Source: Sphingobium sp. AP49 (GTDB taxonomy: Bacteria > Pseudomonadota > Alphaproteobacteria > Sphingomonadales > Sphingomonadaceae). Taken from it: 64,000 nucleotides of DNA. The position numbers and the translations under genes were made by a program. Positions 16,706-25,628 of the stretch are shown piece by piece; position 1 is the stretch's first letter; the number at the start of each line of letters is the position of its first letter. The stretch spans positions 1,309,501 through 1,373,500 of the forward strand of contig NZ_CP124576.1 in NCBI RefSeq assembly GCF_000281715.2. Direction: 5' to 3'. The notes below the pieces were generated by a model, which made no database searches, was not told the origin of the DNA, and saw only the letters and a program-made list of their open reading frames with translations.

Positions 16706-17806
16706 TCACTCTTCGGTGCGGAAGAGGACGGTCTCGCCCAGCAGCAGGAAGAGGAGGAAGGGCGCCCAGGCGGCAAGGTAGGGCGGATAGGCGCCCAGAT
16801 TGCCCATGGCGAGCGAGAAATTGTCGGCGACGAAATAGGCAAAGCCCAGCGCCATGCCCATCACCGCGCGCAGGAAGAGCTGGCCTGAACGGGCCAGGCC
16901 GAAGGCGGCGACCGAACCGAGGATCGGCATCAGCAAGGCGGAAAGCGGGCCGGACAGCTTGTGCCACAGGCTGCCTTCCAGTTCCGCGGTCGGCCGGCCG
17001 GCATCGTGCAGGTCGCTGATCGCGGCGCGCAATTCGGTGAAGGTCAGGCTGTCGGGATCGACCTTGGCCAGGGTGAACTGGTCGGGACGGATGTCGCTGC
17101 CGAAATGGATCGTGCCGGCATTTTTGAGCGTGCCGCGCGCGACGTCGAATTGCCGCGCCCCTTCGAGTACCCAATTCCGGGTGGTCGCGTCATAATGCCC
17201 CTTGGGCGCTTCGATGATGGTGGTCAGGCTGTTGTTGACGCGGTTGAAGATTTCGACCTTGCGCAACTGGACCTCGGTACCACGTCCCGCCACGATTGCG
17301 GCCGTGACCAGATTATTGCCGTCGCGCACCCAGGGATTGGTCTTGATCCCACTATCGGCCGGGATCGGGCCGAAATCGACCGCCTGCCACGCACTCAGCA
17401 TCGCCGTCGACCGGGCGACGACCCGCTCGTTGAAGACGTAGCTCAGCAGGGCGATGCCCAGTGCCGCCGCCACCAGCGGGGCCAATATCTGGTGCGCTGA
17501 CAGGCCCGCGGCCTTCATCGAGATGATTTCGCTGTTCTGGTTCAGCGTCGCCAGCATGATAAGCGTGCCCAGCAGCACCGAGAAGGGCAGGAAACGGGCG
17601 ATGATCTGTGGTGCCCGCAAACTGACATAATGCCAAAGCTGCGCGTCGCCATTGCCGGGATAGGCGAGGATATCGCCCGAATTGCCGAGCAGGTCGAGCA
17701 TCTGCAGCACGATCACCAGCATCGCCAGCACCGCCAGGGTACGGGTCAGGAACAGCCGGATCATGTACCAGCTGATCTGGCGCGAGGGGAAGAAATCGAA
17801 CTGCAT
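16706..17806 (-). CDS. lptG: LPS export ABC transporter permease LptG
   Basis: A 366-aa permease of the LptBFG transporter that pulls lipopolysaccharide from the inner membrane onto the Lpt bridge. The first segment (MIRLFLTRTLAVLAMLVIVL, residues 15-34) is the first of six membrane helices, three at each end, with a large periplasmic beta-jellyroll between (about 120-260). Alongside is the coupling-helix segment NQNSEIISMKAAG. It starts 4 bases after the lptF stop, so the two form one operon. Confidence 0.93.
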   Translation of the reverse strand: MQFDFFPSRQISWYMIRLFLTRTLAVLAMLVIVLQMLDLLGNSGDILAYPGNGDAQLWHYVSLRAPQIIARFLPFSVLLGTLIMLATLNQNSEIISMKAAGLSAHQILAPLVAAALGIALLSYVFNERVVARSTAMLSAWQAVDFGPIPADSGIKTNPWVRDGNNLVTAAIVAGRGTEVQLRKVEIFNRVNNSLTTIIEAPKGHYDATTRNWVLEGARQFDVARGTLKNAGTIHFGSDIRPDQFTLAKVDPDSLTFTELRAAISDLHDAGRPTAELEGSLWHKLSGPLSALLMPILGSVAAFGLARSGQLFLRAVMGMALGFAYFVADNFSLAMGNLGAYPPYLAAWAPFLLFLLLGETVLFRTEE

Positions 17807-17810
17807 GGGG

Positions 17811-19022
17811 TCAGGCTGCTCCTTGCGCCGGTTCGCCGCGCCGCGTCACATAGCGTACCAGTCGGCCGACCTGCTTGCCCAGTTTGGCGAACGCATATTC
17901 CAGCGCCGCGATCGGCTGGCCACCGGGGCGATGGGCGATGACATGATACATCCAGAAGATCAGGCCCGAGGCCAGCAGAAACGGCCCCCACAAAGCGATG
18001 ATCGGGTCAATCTTGCCGAGCGAGCCGATGCTTTCGCCATATTGGTTGATCTTGTGATAGGTCACGATGAATACGATCGACAGGAAGACGCCCAGCGCGG
18101 ATGTCGAGCGCTTGGGCGGGATCGCGAAGGCCAGCGCCGCCATCGGCAGCAACATCATCATCACCACCTCGACCATGCGGAAATGGAAGTTGGAACGGAT
18201 TTCGTTGCGCAGCTTGGTCGGCGTCGCGGGATCGCGACCCATCGAGACCAGCTCTGGCAGGGTCTTTTCCCTGTCGACGTCACGGCCACGGAAATTCTCG
18301 ATCTGCGGCAGGTCGATCGGCAGGTCATGGCTGGAGAAGGAGAGGACGCGCGGCGTCTTGTATTTGGGCGCGTCGTTCACCAGCACGCCGTCACGCAGGC
18401 GGAAGATGATGGTGTCGGGGTCGTCGGTCGCCAGGAAGGCGCCCTGGGCAGCGGTAACGGCCACGGACTGACCATCCTTGCCGACCGCACGGACGAAGAT
18501 GCCGCGCAGATTGCGGCCTTCGTCCAGGCTGCGCTCGATCCGCATCGTCATCCGCTTGCCCAGGCTGGTGAACTCGCCCACCTTGATGGACGCGCCGAGC
18601 GCGCCGGACCGCAACTCGAAGCGCAACGCTTCATAGGCATGGCGCGAAAGCGGCTGGACCCAGCCGACAATGCCCAGATTGAGCAGTGCCAGGGCGAAGG
18701 CGAACATGTAAGGGACGCGCAGCAGCCGGCCGTAGGACAGGCCCACGGCGCGCATCACGTCCAGTTCGGAAGAGGTGGCAAGCTTGCGGAAGGCAAGCAG
18801 GATGCCGAGCATCAACCCGATCGGGATGCCGAGCGAGAGATATTCGGGCAGCATGTTGGCGAGCATCCGCCACACCACGCTGACCGGCCCTCCTTCGGCT
18901 GCGACAAAGTCGAACAGGCTCAACATCTTGTCGAGGACAAGCAGCATCGCGGCGATCACCAGCGTCCCCATCAGGGGGAGGGCGATCAGGCGGGCGAGAT
19001 ATCGGTCGATGGCGGTCAGCAT
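17811..19022 (-). CDS. lptF: LPS export ABC transporter permease LptF
   Basis: A 403-aa permease, partner of LptG. The chosen start, ATG 19022 (MLTAIDRYLARLI), gives the family-typical N-terminus; in-frame ATGs up to 19130 would add an unlikely basic leader. Visible features are the N-terminal membrane helices (about 12-60), LLAFRKLATSSELDVMRAVG (the LptB coupling region, about 76-95), the periplasmic domain, and C-terminal helices around LPMAALAFAIPPKR (about 325). It is separated from a divergent DUF2141 gene by about 137 bp, which should hold both promoters. Confidence 0.92.
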   Translation of the reverse strand: MLTAIDRYLARLIALPLMGTLVIAAMLLVLDKMLSLFDFVAAEGGPVSVVWRMLANMLPEYLSLGIPIGLMLGILLAFRKLATSSELDVMRAVGLSYGRLLRVPYMFAFALALLNLGIVGWVQPLSRHAYEALRFELRSGALGASIKVGEFTSLGKRMTMRIERSLDEGRNLRGIFVRAVGKDGQSVAVTAAQGAFLATDDPDTIIFRLRDGVLVNDAPKYKTPRVLSFSSHDLPIDLPQIENFRGRDVDREKTLPELVSMGRDPATPTKLRNEIRSNFHFRMVEVVMMMLLPMAALAFAIPPKRSTSALGVFLSIVFIVTYHKINQYGESIGSLGKIDPIIALWGPFLLASGLIFWMYHVIAHRPGGQPIAALEYAFAKLGKQVGRLVRYVTRRGEPAQGAA

Positions 19023-19159
19023 TTCTCTATGTCGTCGTCCCATCACCATGTTTTGGCCGCAAACCCCGCCCATATGCGAGTCAGCAAATAAGAGAGTCGC
19101 GGGGCGAACAGGGGCTCGCCGTCCAATCATATCGGGCGGCTATAGCTTCCAGGAGTCTG

Positions 19160-19654
19160 ATGGTCATGTTGAAAGTTGCAGTGGGTTTGATGCCGGTGGT
19201 GGCGATGATGGTTGCCGTACCCGCAATGGCCCATGGTCAGGAAATAGCCAATGATCTGAACCGCTGCGCCGCGTCGGCCAAGGGGCCGGCGGTGCTGGTC
19301 GATGTGCGTGGTTTTGTCGAGGCTGCCGGTACGGTGCGGGTGCAATCCTATACCGCGACCAAGGCAACCTGGCTGACCAAGGGCGAATGGCTGAACCGCA
19401 TCGATACCCCGGTCCGGCCAGCCAGCGGAGGCATGCGTTTCTGCATGCCGCTGCCCGAAGCCGGCCGATACGGCATCGCGGTGCGGCACGACCGGGATGG
19501 CAATGGCAAGACCGACATCTCCCGTGATGGCGGCGGTTTTTCCAATAATCCATCGATCAGCATTTTCAATCTGGGCAAGCCGTCGGTCGAAAAGGCCGCC
19601 TTCTATGCAGGACCGGGCGTGACCCGGATCACCATCAACCTCAAATATATGTAA
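19160..19654 (+). CDS. DUF2141 secreted protein
   Basis: A 164-aa protein with a signal peptide (hydrophobic run to about residue 24, cleavage near PAMAHG) and a small beta-sandwich. The segment VRHDRDGNGKTDISRDGGGFSNN (residues about 112-134, abbreviated) contains the Asp/Asn/Gly-rich loop of the DUF2141 family, which looks like a calcium-binding loop. AGGAG precedes ATG 19160; ATG 19166 is an equally good start. Function unknown; extracellular or periplasmic. Confidence 0.8.
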   Translation: MVMLKVAVGLMPVVAMMVAVPAMAHGQEIANDLNRCAASAKGPAVLVDVRGFVEAAGTVRVQSYTATKATWLTKGEWLNRIDTPVRPASGGMRFCMPLPEAGRYGIAVRHDRDGNGKTDISRDGGGFSNNPSISIFNLGKPSVEKAAFYAGPGVTRITINLKYM

Positions 19655-19661
19655 GGTCGCC

Positions 19662-20627
19662 ATGGTCCGCGTCGCACTTCTGTCCAATCCCAAGTCTACG
19701 GGCAACCGGCAGACCTTGCCGCGCGTGCGCAGCTATTGTGCCAACAACCCCGACATCTTCCATTATGAAGTCGAGCATGTCGACCAGATCGGCCGCGCGC
19801 TGCAGACGATCGCGCGGGTCGAGCCGGCGGTCATCGTCATCAATGGCGGCGACGGCACGGTGCAGGCGGCGCTGACCGAACTTTATCAGGGCGAGCATTT
19901 CTGCGGCCGGGTGCCGCCGATCGCGGTGCTGCCCAATGGCAAGACCAACCTGATCGCGCTGGACCTGGGCATTCATGGCGACCCGATCAAGGCGCTGGAA
20001 CGGATCGTCGAGATCGCCAAATCGGGCCTGGGCGACCATGTCGTGCAGCGCGAACTGATCGCGCTGACCGATGGCCAGACGACGCGGCCGGTGCTGGGCA
20101 TGTTTCTTGGCGGCGCTGGCCTGGCGGACTATATCCTCTATTGCCGGGACAAGATCTACCCGCTGGGCCTGTCCAACGGCATCAGTCATTTTCTGACCGC
20201 CCTTGCCGTTCTGGCATCGCTGGTCTTTGGCATTCGTGCCCGGTTTCTGCCACAATCGAGCCATCCGGTGAGCATTTCCCTGATCCGTGAGGGGCAGTTG
20301 GCGGGGCGTTTTTCGGTGCTGATCGTCACCACGCTGGAACGGTTGCTGCTGGGTGTGCAGCCAGGCGACAGCCATCGTGGCAACATGAAGCTGATGGCGG
20401 TCGATCAGAGCGTTCCTGCGATCTTGCGGCTGGTCTGGGCCAGCCTCTTCCGCCGCATGGGCAAGCAGCAGATGCAGGGCATCCATCTGGAGCAGGGCGA
20501 CACGATCCGCATCGACGGCGCGCAGAGCAGCGTGATCCTGGACGGCGAAATCTTTCGCGCGTCGGAGGGCAAGCCGATCCTGCTTCGCTCGACCGAGCCA
20601 GTGCCCTTCCTGCGTCTCGCCGCCTGA
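19662..20627 (+). CDS. Diacylglycerol kinase-family lipid kinase (paralog 1)
   Basis: A 321-aa DAGK-type kinase. The N-terminal nucleotide loop includes VALLSNPKSTGN (about residue 4), and the signature INGGDGTVQAAL lies near residue 66. The C-terminal domain holds strands such as IRIDGAQSSVILDGEIF (about 281). These enzymes phosphorylate diacylglycerol, sphingoid bases, ceramide or undecaprenol; the substrate cannot be decided. It follows the DUF2141 gene by 7 bases, and converges with a second paralog. Confidence 0.85.
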   Translation: MVRVALLSNPKSTGNRQTLPRVRSYCANNPDIFHYEVEHVDQIGRALQTIARVEPAVIVINGGDGTVQAALTELYQGEHFCGRVPPIAVLPNGKTNLIALDLGIHGDPIKALERIVEIAKSGLGDHVVQRELIALTDGQTTRPVLGMFLGGAGLADYILYCRDKIYPLGLSNGISHFLTALAVLASLVFGIRARFLPQSSHPVSISLIREGQLAGRFSVLIVTTLERLLLGVQPGDSHRGNMKLMAVDQSVPAILRLVWASLFRRMGKQQMQGIHLEQGDTIRIDGAQSSVILDGEIFRASEGKPILLRSTEPVPFLRLAA

Positions 20628-20648
20628 TACTGACGCGATGCGCCGGGA

Positions 20649-21542
20649 TCAGTCCCGGGGCACCGCCACATCGACCGCGCCCGGCGCGATCTTCACCGTG
20701 ACCGGCGTCTTCGCCAGCACCTCGCCGTCGATCGAAATCTTCTGCGGCGGGTGGCAGGCGATCCTGAACTGGCGACCGTGAAATTCCTCCGTATGGGCGT
20801 CGCGGTCGCGCAGCTTGAAGAATTTGGCATACCAGTCCCAGGCGAGGCGCGGCTTGCTGCGGCCGACGACCGCCTGAACCACGATCTCCCCGGTATCGAC
20901 GGCGGCATGGTCCGACAGCTCGACCCCGCCATGATAGGGGCCGTTGAGAATGCGCACCTCGGTTGACCACAGGCGCCGTTCCTTCTCCCCATCGTCGATC
21001 GTCAGGCGGAAGGCGCGAAAGCCGACCGAGCATTTGACCGCCCAGAGCAGATAGCCGATGCGGCCGAGATAGCGTTTGAGCTTGTGCGGCACGGTCTGGC
21101 CGATCATCGGTGAGAGGCCCAATGAGGCGGCATTCACGAAATAGTCGCGATCGATCATGCCGAGGTCGACGCGGCGGCGCTGGCCGGTGGCGATCGCCTT
21201 GATCGCGCCGTCGAGGTCGAGGGGCAAGCCCAAGGTGCGGGCGAAGCTGTTGGCGGTGCCGAGCGGCAGCACGCCGAACACGCAATCCTTGCCGACCAGC
21301 TCATCGACGGTGCCTGACATGGAACCGTCGCCGCCGCCCACGATCACCATGGGCGTGCCGCTGGCCACTGCGTTGCGGACCGTGGCAGCCATCTGCTCCG
21401 GGTCTTCGACCGCGTGGGCGGCGATCAGGTCCACGCCAGCGGCTTCGAGTTTTTCCCTGGCCTCGATGAAATTGTCCTGGCCTCGTCGGCTATGGGCGTT
21501 GACGACCAGGATGGCCTGTTTGGGGAGCGGTTTCGTTTCCAT
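20649..21542 (-). CDS. YegS/BmrU-family lipid kinase (paralog 2)
   Basis: A 297-aa DAGK-catalytic protein with AILVVNAHSRRG (about residue 10) and VGGGDGSMSGTVDEL (about 68), then GVLPLGTANSFARTLGLP (about 93), the motif that distinguishes YegS/BmrU proteins. Start at ATG 21542 with GGAG ten bases upstream. It is clearly different from paralog 1 (GGGDGSM versus INGGDGT), so the two are not recent duplicates. Substrate unresolved. Confidence 0.87.
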   Translation of the reverse strand: METKPLPKQAILVVNAHSRRGQDNFIEAREKLEAAGVDLIAAHAVEDPEQMAATVRNAVASGTPMVIVGGGDGSMSGTVDELVGKDCVFGVLPLGTANSFARTLGLPLDLDGAIKAIATGQRRRVDLGMIDRDYFVNAASLGLSPMIGQTVPHKLKRYLGRIGYLLWAVKCSVGFRAFRLTIDDGEKERRLWSTEVRILNGPYHGGVELSDHAAVDTGEIVVQAVVGRSKPRLAWDWYAKFFKLRDRDAHTEEFHGRQFRIACHPPQKISIDGEVLAKTPVTVKIAPGAVDVAVPRD

Positions 21543-21612
21543 GCCGCAATAACTCCGTACAGGCGATTTCGGGTCCATGGGAAACCATGCGCGCGGGATT
21601 CGTTAGTCCGGA

Positions 21613-22572
21613 ATGGCTCGTATCGCCCATCTGTCCGATATTCATTTCGGTGCGCATGATCGCAGGATTGTCGACGCCGCAACCGCCTGGCTGGAAGAGC
21701 GTCGGCCCGACCTGATCGTGATCAGCGGTGACCTGACCCAGCGGGCGCGGGTGGAACAGTTCAAGGCAGCTGCCGCCTGGATCGGACGGCTGCATGCGGC
21801 GGGGATGAAGACATTGGTCATTCCCGGCAACCATGATGTGCCGATGTTTGATGTCGTGCGCCGCTTCGCCCGGCCACTGGGGCGCTACAAACATTATATC
21901 AGCCGGGATCTCTGTCCTTTCTACGAGGATGATGAGGTCGCGATCCTGGGGCTCAACACCGCCCGGTCGCTGACGATCAAGGACGGACGGATCAATCATG
22001 ACCAGATGGATCGGCTCCGCGCGACCTTTGCACGGGTGGCGCCGGCCAAGACCCGTATCCTTGTTACCCATCATCCGCTGTTTGCCATGCCGATCGGCCG
22101 GGGCGGCGAATTGAGCGAGGCGGTGGGGCGGCACGAAGATGCGGTGCAGGCAGCGTGCGAGGCCGGAGTGCATATCGCGCTGGCCGGCCATTTCCACCGT
22201 ACCTATGCGCTGGCCGCCGACCAGATGGTGGAGAGCGCCGGCGCGGCGCTGGTGATCCAGGCGGGCACGGCGACATCGACCCGCCTGCGCAATGATGAGC
22301 CGCAGAGCTTCAACTGGCTGCATGTGCAGCGCAATGACAGCATCGAACTGCAGGTCATCGTCTGGGATGGCAGTTCGTTCCAGCGCGGCAGCCATGTCGA
22401 TTATCGCCGCACCGGCAACCAATGGTACGTCCGCGATGTTTCAGACGCACCGGCGCCGGGGCAAAGCCGCAGGCAGGACCGGGATGCCGCGCCCGTTGCA
22501 CAAGGCGCGCGCCTAGTCACGACGACAGGGCAAGCGATCGGCCGGTCGGGAGATCGACAGATCAGGGGATAG
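21613..22572 (+). CDS. Metallophosphoesterase
   Basis: A 319-aa calcineurin-like phosphoesterase with the full metal set: HLSDIHFG (about residue 6), VISGDLTQRA (about 36), IPGNHDVP (about 73), VTHHPLF (about 151) and LAGHFHR (about 193). These resemble the 3',5'-cyclic nucleotide phosphodiesterase (CpdA-like) or phosphatidic-acid-phosphatase subgroups. The last 55 residues are Gln/Arg/Ala-rich and probably disordered. It is divergent from paralog 2 of the lipid kinases. Confidence 0.88.
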   Translation: MARIAHLSDIHFGAHDRRIVDAATAWLEERRPDLIVISGDLTQRARVEQFKAAAAWIGRLHAAGMKTLVIPGNHDVPMFDVVRRFARPLGRYKHYISRDLCPFYEDDEVAILGLNTARSLTIKDGRINHDQMDRLRATFARVAPAKTRILVTHHPLFAMPIGRGGELSEAVGRHEDAVQAACEAGVHIALAGHFHRTYALAADQMVESAGAALVIQAGTATSTRLRNDEPQSFNWLHVQRNDSIELQVIVWDGSSFQRGSHVDYRRTGNQWYVRDVSDAPAPGQSRRQDRDAAPVAQGARLVTTTGQAIGRSGDRQIRG

Positions 22573-22584
22573 AGAGGGGACGAT

Positions 22585-23616
22585 ATGAAAGCCGCCTATT
22601 TTTCGGTCCGCATCGACCCTTTGTCGTCTTTGCTGACGAAGCGGGAGGCGATAGGCTGGAACACCGGCAATCTGGCTTTCATCGACGCGATTCAGCGGAT
22701 TTTCGACTGCGATGTAGTGACGGTGCAGGATGGCGATCGGCTGGATGGCTATGGTACCTTCCTGACCAACGACCTGATCTGGATGCGCGAGGGGGACGAA
22801 CCATGGGGCGAGTTGCTGCAGCAACTGACACTGGCCGGTGATCGGCCGCTCATACCGCTGTGCGTCGGCCTGCAATCGGCGAATTATAAGAGCGATTTTC
22901 GGGTGCAGCCGACCATGGTGTCGTTCCTGCAGCAACTGGCCGAGCGGGTGACGATCCCGACCCGGGGCGTTTATACCGCAGAAATACTGAGCCGCCACGG
23001 CATCACCAATGTCCAGCCGCTCGGCTGCCCCTCATTATATCAATTGCCGCTCTATCCCGGCGCCTTGGCGGGGCTGGCGAGGGATGTGACCGACGGGCTG
23101 TTCGCGGCGACCAATTTCGGCACCTTCGGCGAGACGATGATGCCGGCCGAATATGCGTTTCTGCGCTACATGCCGGACCAGTTCGCTGGCTTTATCGATC
23201 AGACATTCGACCTGCTGCCCTGGCTGGAAGCACATGACGAGCGTCTGGCCCAGTGGATGCGTCGACATATTCACGCCTTTTTCGATCTGGAATCCTGGGT
23301 CCGGCACAATGCGCGCTATAATTTCAGCATGGGTGCCCGCTTCCATGGCAATGTCGTGCCGCTGCTCAGCGGCACCCGCTCGCTATTCCTGACGATCGAC
23401 AGCCGAACGCGGGAAATGACCGATTTTCTACGCCTGCCCGTGCTGGAACTGGCTGCCTTCGATCCGACCAGACCGTTGCGCCATTATTATGACATGGCCG
23501 ATTATTCGGATTTCCTCGGCCATTATCGTGCGTTGACCGACGGCCTTGTCGATTATGCGGGCCGCCATGGATTGCCCTTGTCGCCGTCCTATCTGGCTGG
23601 GGTGTCACAGCTCTGA
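22585..23616 (+). CDS. Polysaccharide pyruvyl transferase-like protein
   Basis: A 343-aa protein starting at ATG 22585 behind GAGAGGGG, 12 bases after the phosphoesterase stop. It shows PF04230-type elements: LIPLCVGLQSANY (about residue 89), the central VTIPTRGVYTAEILSRHGIT run (residues about 117-136), VQPLGCPSLYQLP (about 138), and the C-terminal SMGARFHGNVVPLLSG (about 249), the RxHG motif. Such enzymes add pyruvyl groups to sugar chains of capsule, exopolysaccharide or spore coat. No exopolysaccharide cluster is visible here. Confidence 0.78.
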   Translation: MKAAYFSVRIDPLSSLLTKREAIGWNTGNLAFIDAIQRIFDCDVVTVQDGDRLDGYGTFLTNDLIWMREGDEPWGELLQQLTLAGDRPLIPLCVGLQSANYKSDFRVQPTMVSFLQQLAERVTIPTRGVYTAEILSRHGITNVQPLGCPSLYQLPLYPGALAGLARDVTDGLFAATNFGTFGETMMPAEYAFLRYMPDQFAGFIDQTFDLLPWLEAHDERLAQWMRRHIHAFFDLESWVRHNARYNFSMGARFHGNVVPLLSGTRSLFLTIDSRTREMTDFLRLPVLELAAFDPTRPLRHYYDMADYSDFLGHYRALTDGLVDYAGRHGLPLSPSYLAGVSQL

Positions 23617-23640
23617 GAAATCAGACGGTAGCGGCTGCAG

Positions 23641-24516
23641 TCAATCTCCATCCGGCTTGGCACCGCCCTTGAGCGCCGCCGCCAGCGAGACGGTGGCGCT
23701 GCCGCGGCGGGCGGGGGCGGCCTGGCTGGCGTCGGGTTTCCAGCCTGACAGATAGATGAGCACCATCTGTTCGGCGGTGCGCCCGTCGGGATCGGCTGCA
23801 TCGGCGAAATGGGCGGCGGCGCGCATCAGCACATCGCGCGACAGGGCCGGCGGGCGGGTTGCGAGCGCATTGCCCGCGCCCATGCCGCGCAGATCGTGCA
23901 TCAGCCGGACGATGTCGCCATAGCGGATATTGAGAGTCTCGCCATCGGCCACCGGCATGGCGAAGCCGGCGCGGCTGAGCAGGTCGCCGGCCGAACGCAC
24001 ATCGACCTGGGGATGGACATGCTGGCCGGGTCGGTCGCCCTCGGCCGCGAGCAGCGCGGATTTGAGGCGGGGCAGGCTGCCCGCGCCGGCAAAGGCGGCG
24101 AGCATCAGCCCGTCGGGCCGCAGCACGCGGCGCATCAGGATCAGCGCGCCGGGCAGGTCGTTGACGCTGTCGAGCGTGCCGCAGGCGATGATCAGGTCGA
24201 AACTATTGTCGGCAAAGGGCAAGGCATCCTCGTCCACCTGCACGCCGCCGACGCGGGCGGCCGCGAGAAAGCCGGGATCGGCGCAGGCAACGCGCTTGCC
24301 CATGGCTTCGAGCGCGGCTTTCGCGCTGCCGTCCGGGCAGCCGATCAGCAGCACTTCGGGCAGGTCGCGCTGCACGTCGGCAAGGCGGTCGAGCAATTCG
24401 TCCAGCATCGCGCGGTGGAGGAAGTCATGATCGGCAAAGGCGCCAAGCATCCGGTCGCGGTGGCGGGCGCGCAGGGCACGGTCGAAAATGTTGGGGCGGG
24501 TTTCGGGGGCAGTCAT
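23641..24516 (-). CDS. SAM-dependent methyltransferase, NDUFAF5-like
   Basis: A 291-aa class I methyltransferase. The start ATG 24516 (MTAPETRPNIFDRALRARHRD) is chosen because the motif NIFDRALRARHRDR matches the N-terminus of the alphaproteobacterial/mitochondrial NDUFAF5 (BioC-like) family. The SAM-binding motif is VLLIGCPDGSAK (about residue 60), with DLIIACGTLDSVNDLPGAL (about 107) and RVLRPDGLMLAAF (about 131). Mitochondrial NDUFAF5 hydroxylates an arginine of complex I subunit NDUFS7; whether this bacterial protein does so is unknown. Divergent from comF. Confidence 0.82.
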   Translation of the reverse strand: MTAPETRPNIFDRALRARHRDRMLGAFADHDFLHRAMLDELLDRLADVQRDLPEVLLIGCPDGSAKAALEAMGKRVACADPGFLAAARVGGVQVDEDALPFADNSFDLIIACGTLDSVNDLPGALILMRRVLRPDGLMLAAFAGAGSLPRLKSALLAAEGDRPGQHVHPQVDVRSAGDLLSRAGFAMPVADGETLNIRYGDIVRLMHDLRGMGAGNALATRPPALSRDVLMRAAAHFADAADPDGRTAEQMVLIYLSGWKPDASQAAPARRGSATVSLAAALKGGAKPDGD

Positions 24517-24557
24517 GGCGGGCCTTGTGCATCGGGGACGAAGCGCGGACAAGGCAG

Positions 24558-25316
24558 ATGATGTCGCTGGTCCCGCTTCTCAAGACCGTGATGCGTCCGG
24601 TCATGGATTATGCCCTTCCGCCCCGCTGCCCCGGATGCGGCGCGATCGTCGGCGCGGACCATGGTTTCTGCCTCGATTGCTGGAGCGGGATGCGGTTTCT
24701 GGGGCCGCCCTGCTGCGCGCGCTGCGGCCTGCCGTTCGCGCACGAGATGGGTGAGGGCGCGGCCTGTGGCGCCTGCCTGGCACAGCCACCGCCGTTCGAC
24801 AGCGCGCGGGCGGTGCTGGCCTATGGCGATGTCGCGCGGACGGTGGCGCTGCGATTGAAATATGGGCGGCGGATCGGCCTTGCCCGATTGGTCGCGGGGC
24901 AGATGCTGCGCCATGTGCCGGCGGGGCTGGACGGCGCGCTGATCGTGCCGGTGCCACTGCATCGCTGGCGGCTATGGGGGCGCGGCTTCAACCAGTCGGC
25001 GCTGATCGCCGATCATCTGGGGCGGCTGACGGGGCTGGCGGTGGACAAGCATGGCTTGCGCCGGGTGAAGCGGACCCAGCCGCTGCGGGGCATGAACCCC
25101 AAGCAGCGCGCGAAGGCGGTGCGCGGCGCCTTTGCACTGGCGCCGGGGCACGCACTGAAGGGGCGGGCGATCCTGCTGGTCGATGATGTCCATACCAGCG
25201 GGGCGACGGCGGCGGCCTGCGCGACGCTGCTGAAGGCTGGTGGCGCGCGCGAGGTGCATCTGCTGTGCTGGGCACGGGCGTTGCCGCGCACCGTGTCGGA
25301 TGCCGGCGAAGATTGA
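24558..25316 (+). CDS. comF: ComF family protein (phosphoribosyltransferase-like)
   Basis: A 252-aa ComF homolog. Residues 20-70 carry four-cysteine zinc clusters: CPGCG...CLDCW and CCARCG...CGACL. The C-terminal phosphoribosyltransferase domain ends in the PRPP loop ILLVDDVHTSGATAAA (about residue 204). ComF is a competence-associated protein in transformable bacteria and its role elsewhere is unclear. The start is one of two adjacent ATGs (24558 or 24561). Confidence 0.88.
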   Translation: MMSLVPLLKTVMRPVMDYALPPRCPGCGAIVGADHGFCLDCWSGMRFLGPPCCARCGLPFAHEMGEGAACGACLAQPPPFDSARAVLAYGDVARTVALRLKYGRRIGLARLVAGQMLRHVPAGLDGALIVPVPLHRWRLWGRGFNQSALIADHLGRLTGLAVDKHGLRRVKRTQPLRGMNPKQRAKAVRGAFALAPGHALKGRAILLVDDVHTSGATAAACATLLKAGGAREVHLLCWARALPRTVSDAGED

Positions 25317-25366
25317 CAAAGCGTGCGCTTCCCCCAATTTCGGGGGAAAGGAGTTTTACCAAGATA

Positions 25367-25624
25367 ATGGCAAAGGTCGAAATCTATACCAAGGCCTGGT
25401 GCGGCTATTGCGCCCGGGCAAAGGCGCTGCTGGACGACAAGGGCGTCGCCTTTGAGGAATATGACATCACAATGGGCGGTCCCAGGCGCGAGGAAATGCT
25501 GGAGCGGGCGCCGGGACGCACCACCGTGCCGCAGATATTCATCGACGGCCAGCATGTCGGCGGCAGCGACGATCTGGCTGCGCTGAACCGCGAGGGCAAG
25601 CTCGACCCGCTGCTGGGGCTTTAA
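25367..25624 (+). CDS. grxC: Glutaredoxin 3
   Basis: An 85-aa dithiol glutaredoxin with active site KAWCGYCARA (Cys12, Cys15), the cis-proline segment TTVPQIFIDG (about 52-61) and the GSDDLAAL glutathione-binding tail (about 66). It reduces protein disulfides with glutathione. A 7-bp hairpin (TTCCCCC/GGGGGAA, 25330-25348) lies between comF and this gene, just in front of the GGAG site. The next gene starts 4 bases after the stop. Confidence 0.95.
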   Translation: MAKVEIYTKAWCGYCARAKALLDDKGVAFEEYDITMGGPRREEMLERAPGRTTVPQIFIDGQHVGGSDDLAALNREGKLDPLLGL

Positions 25625-25628
25625 CCCG

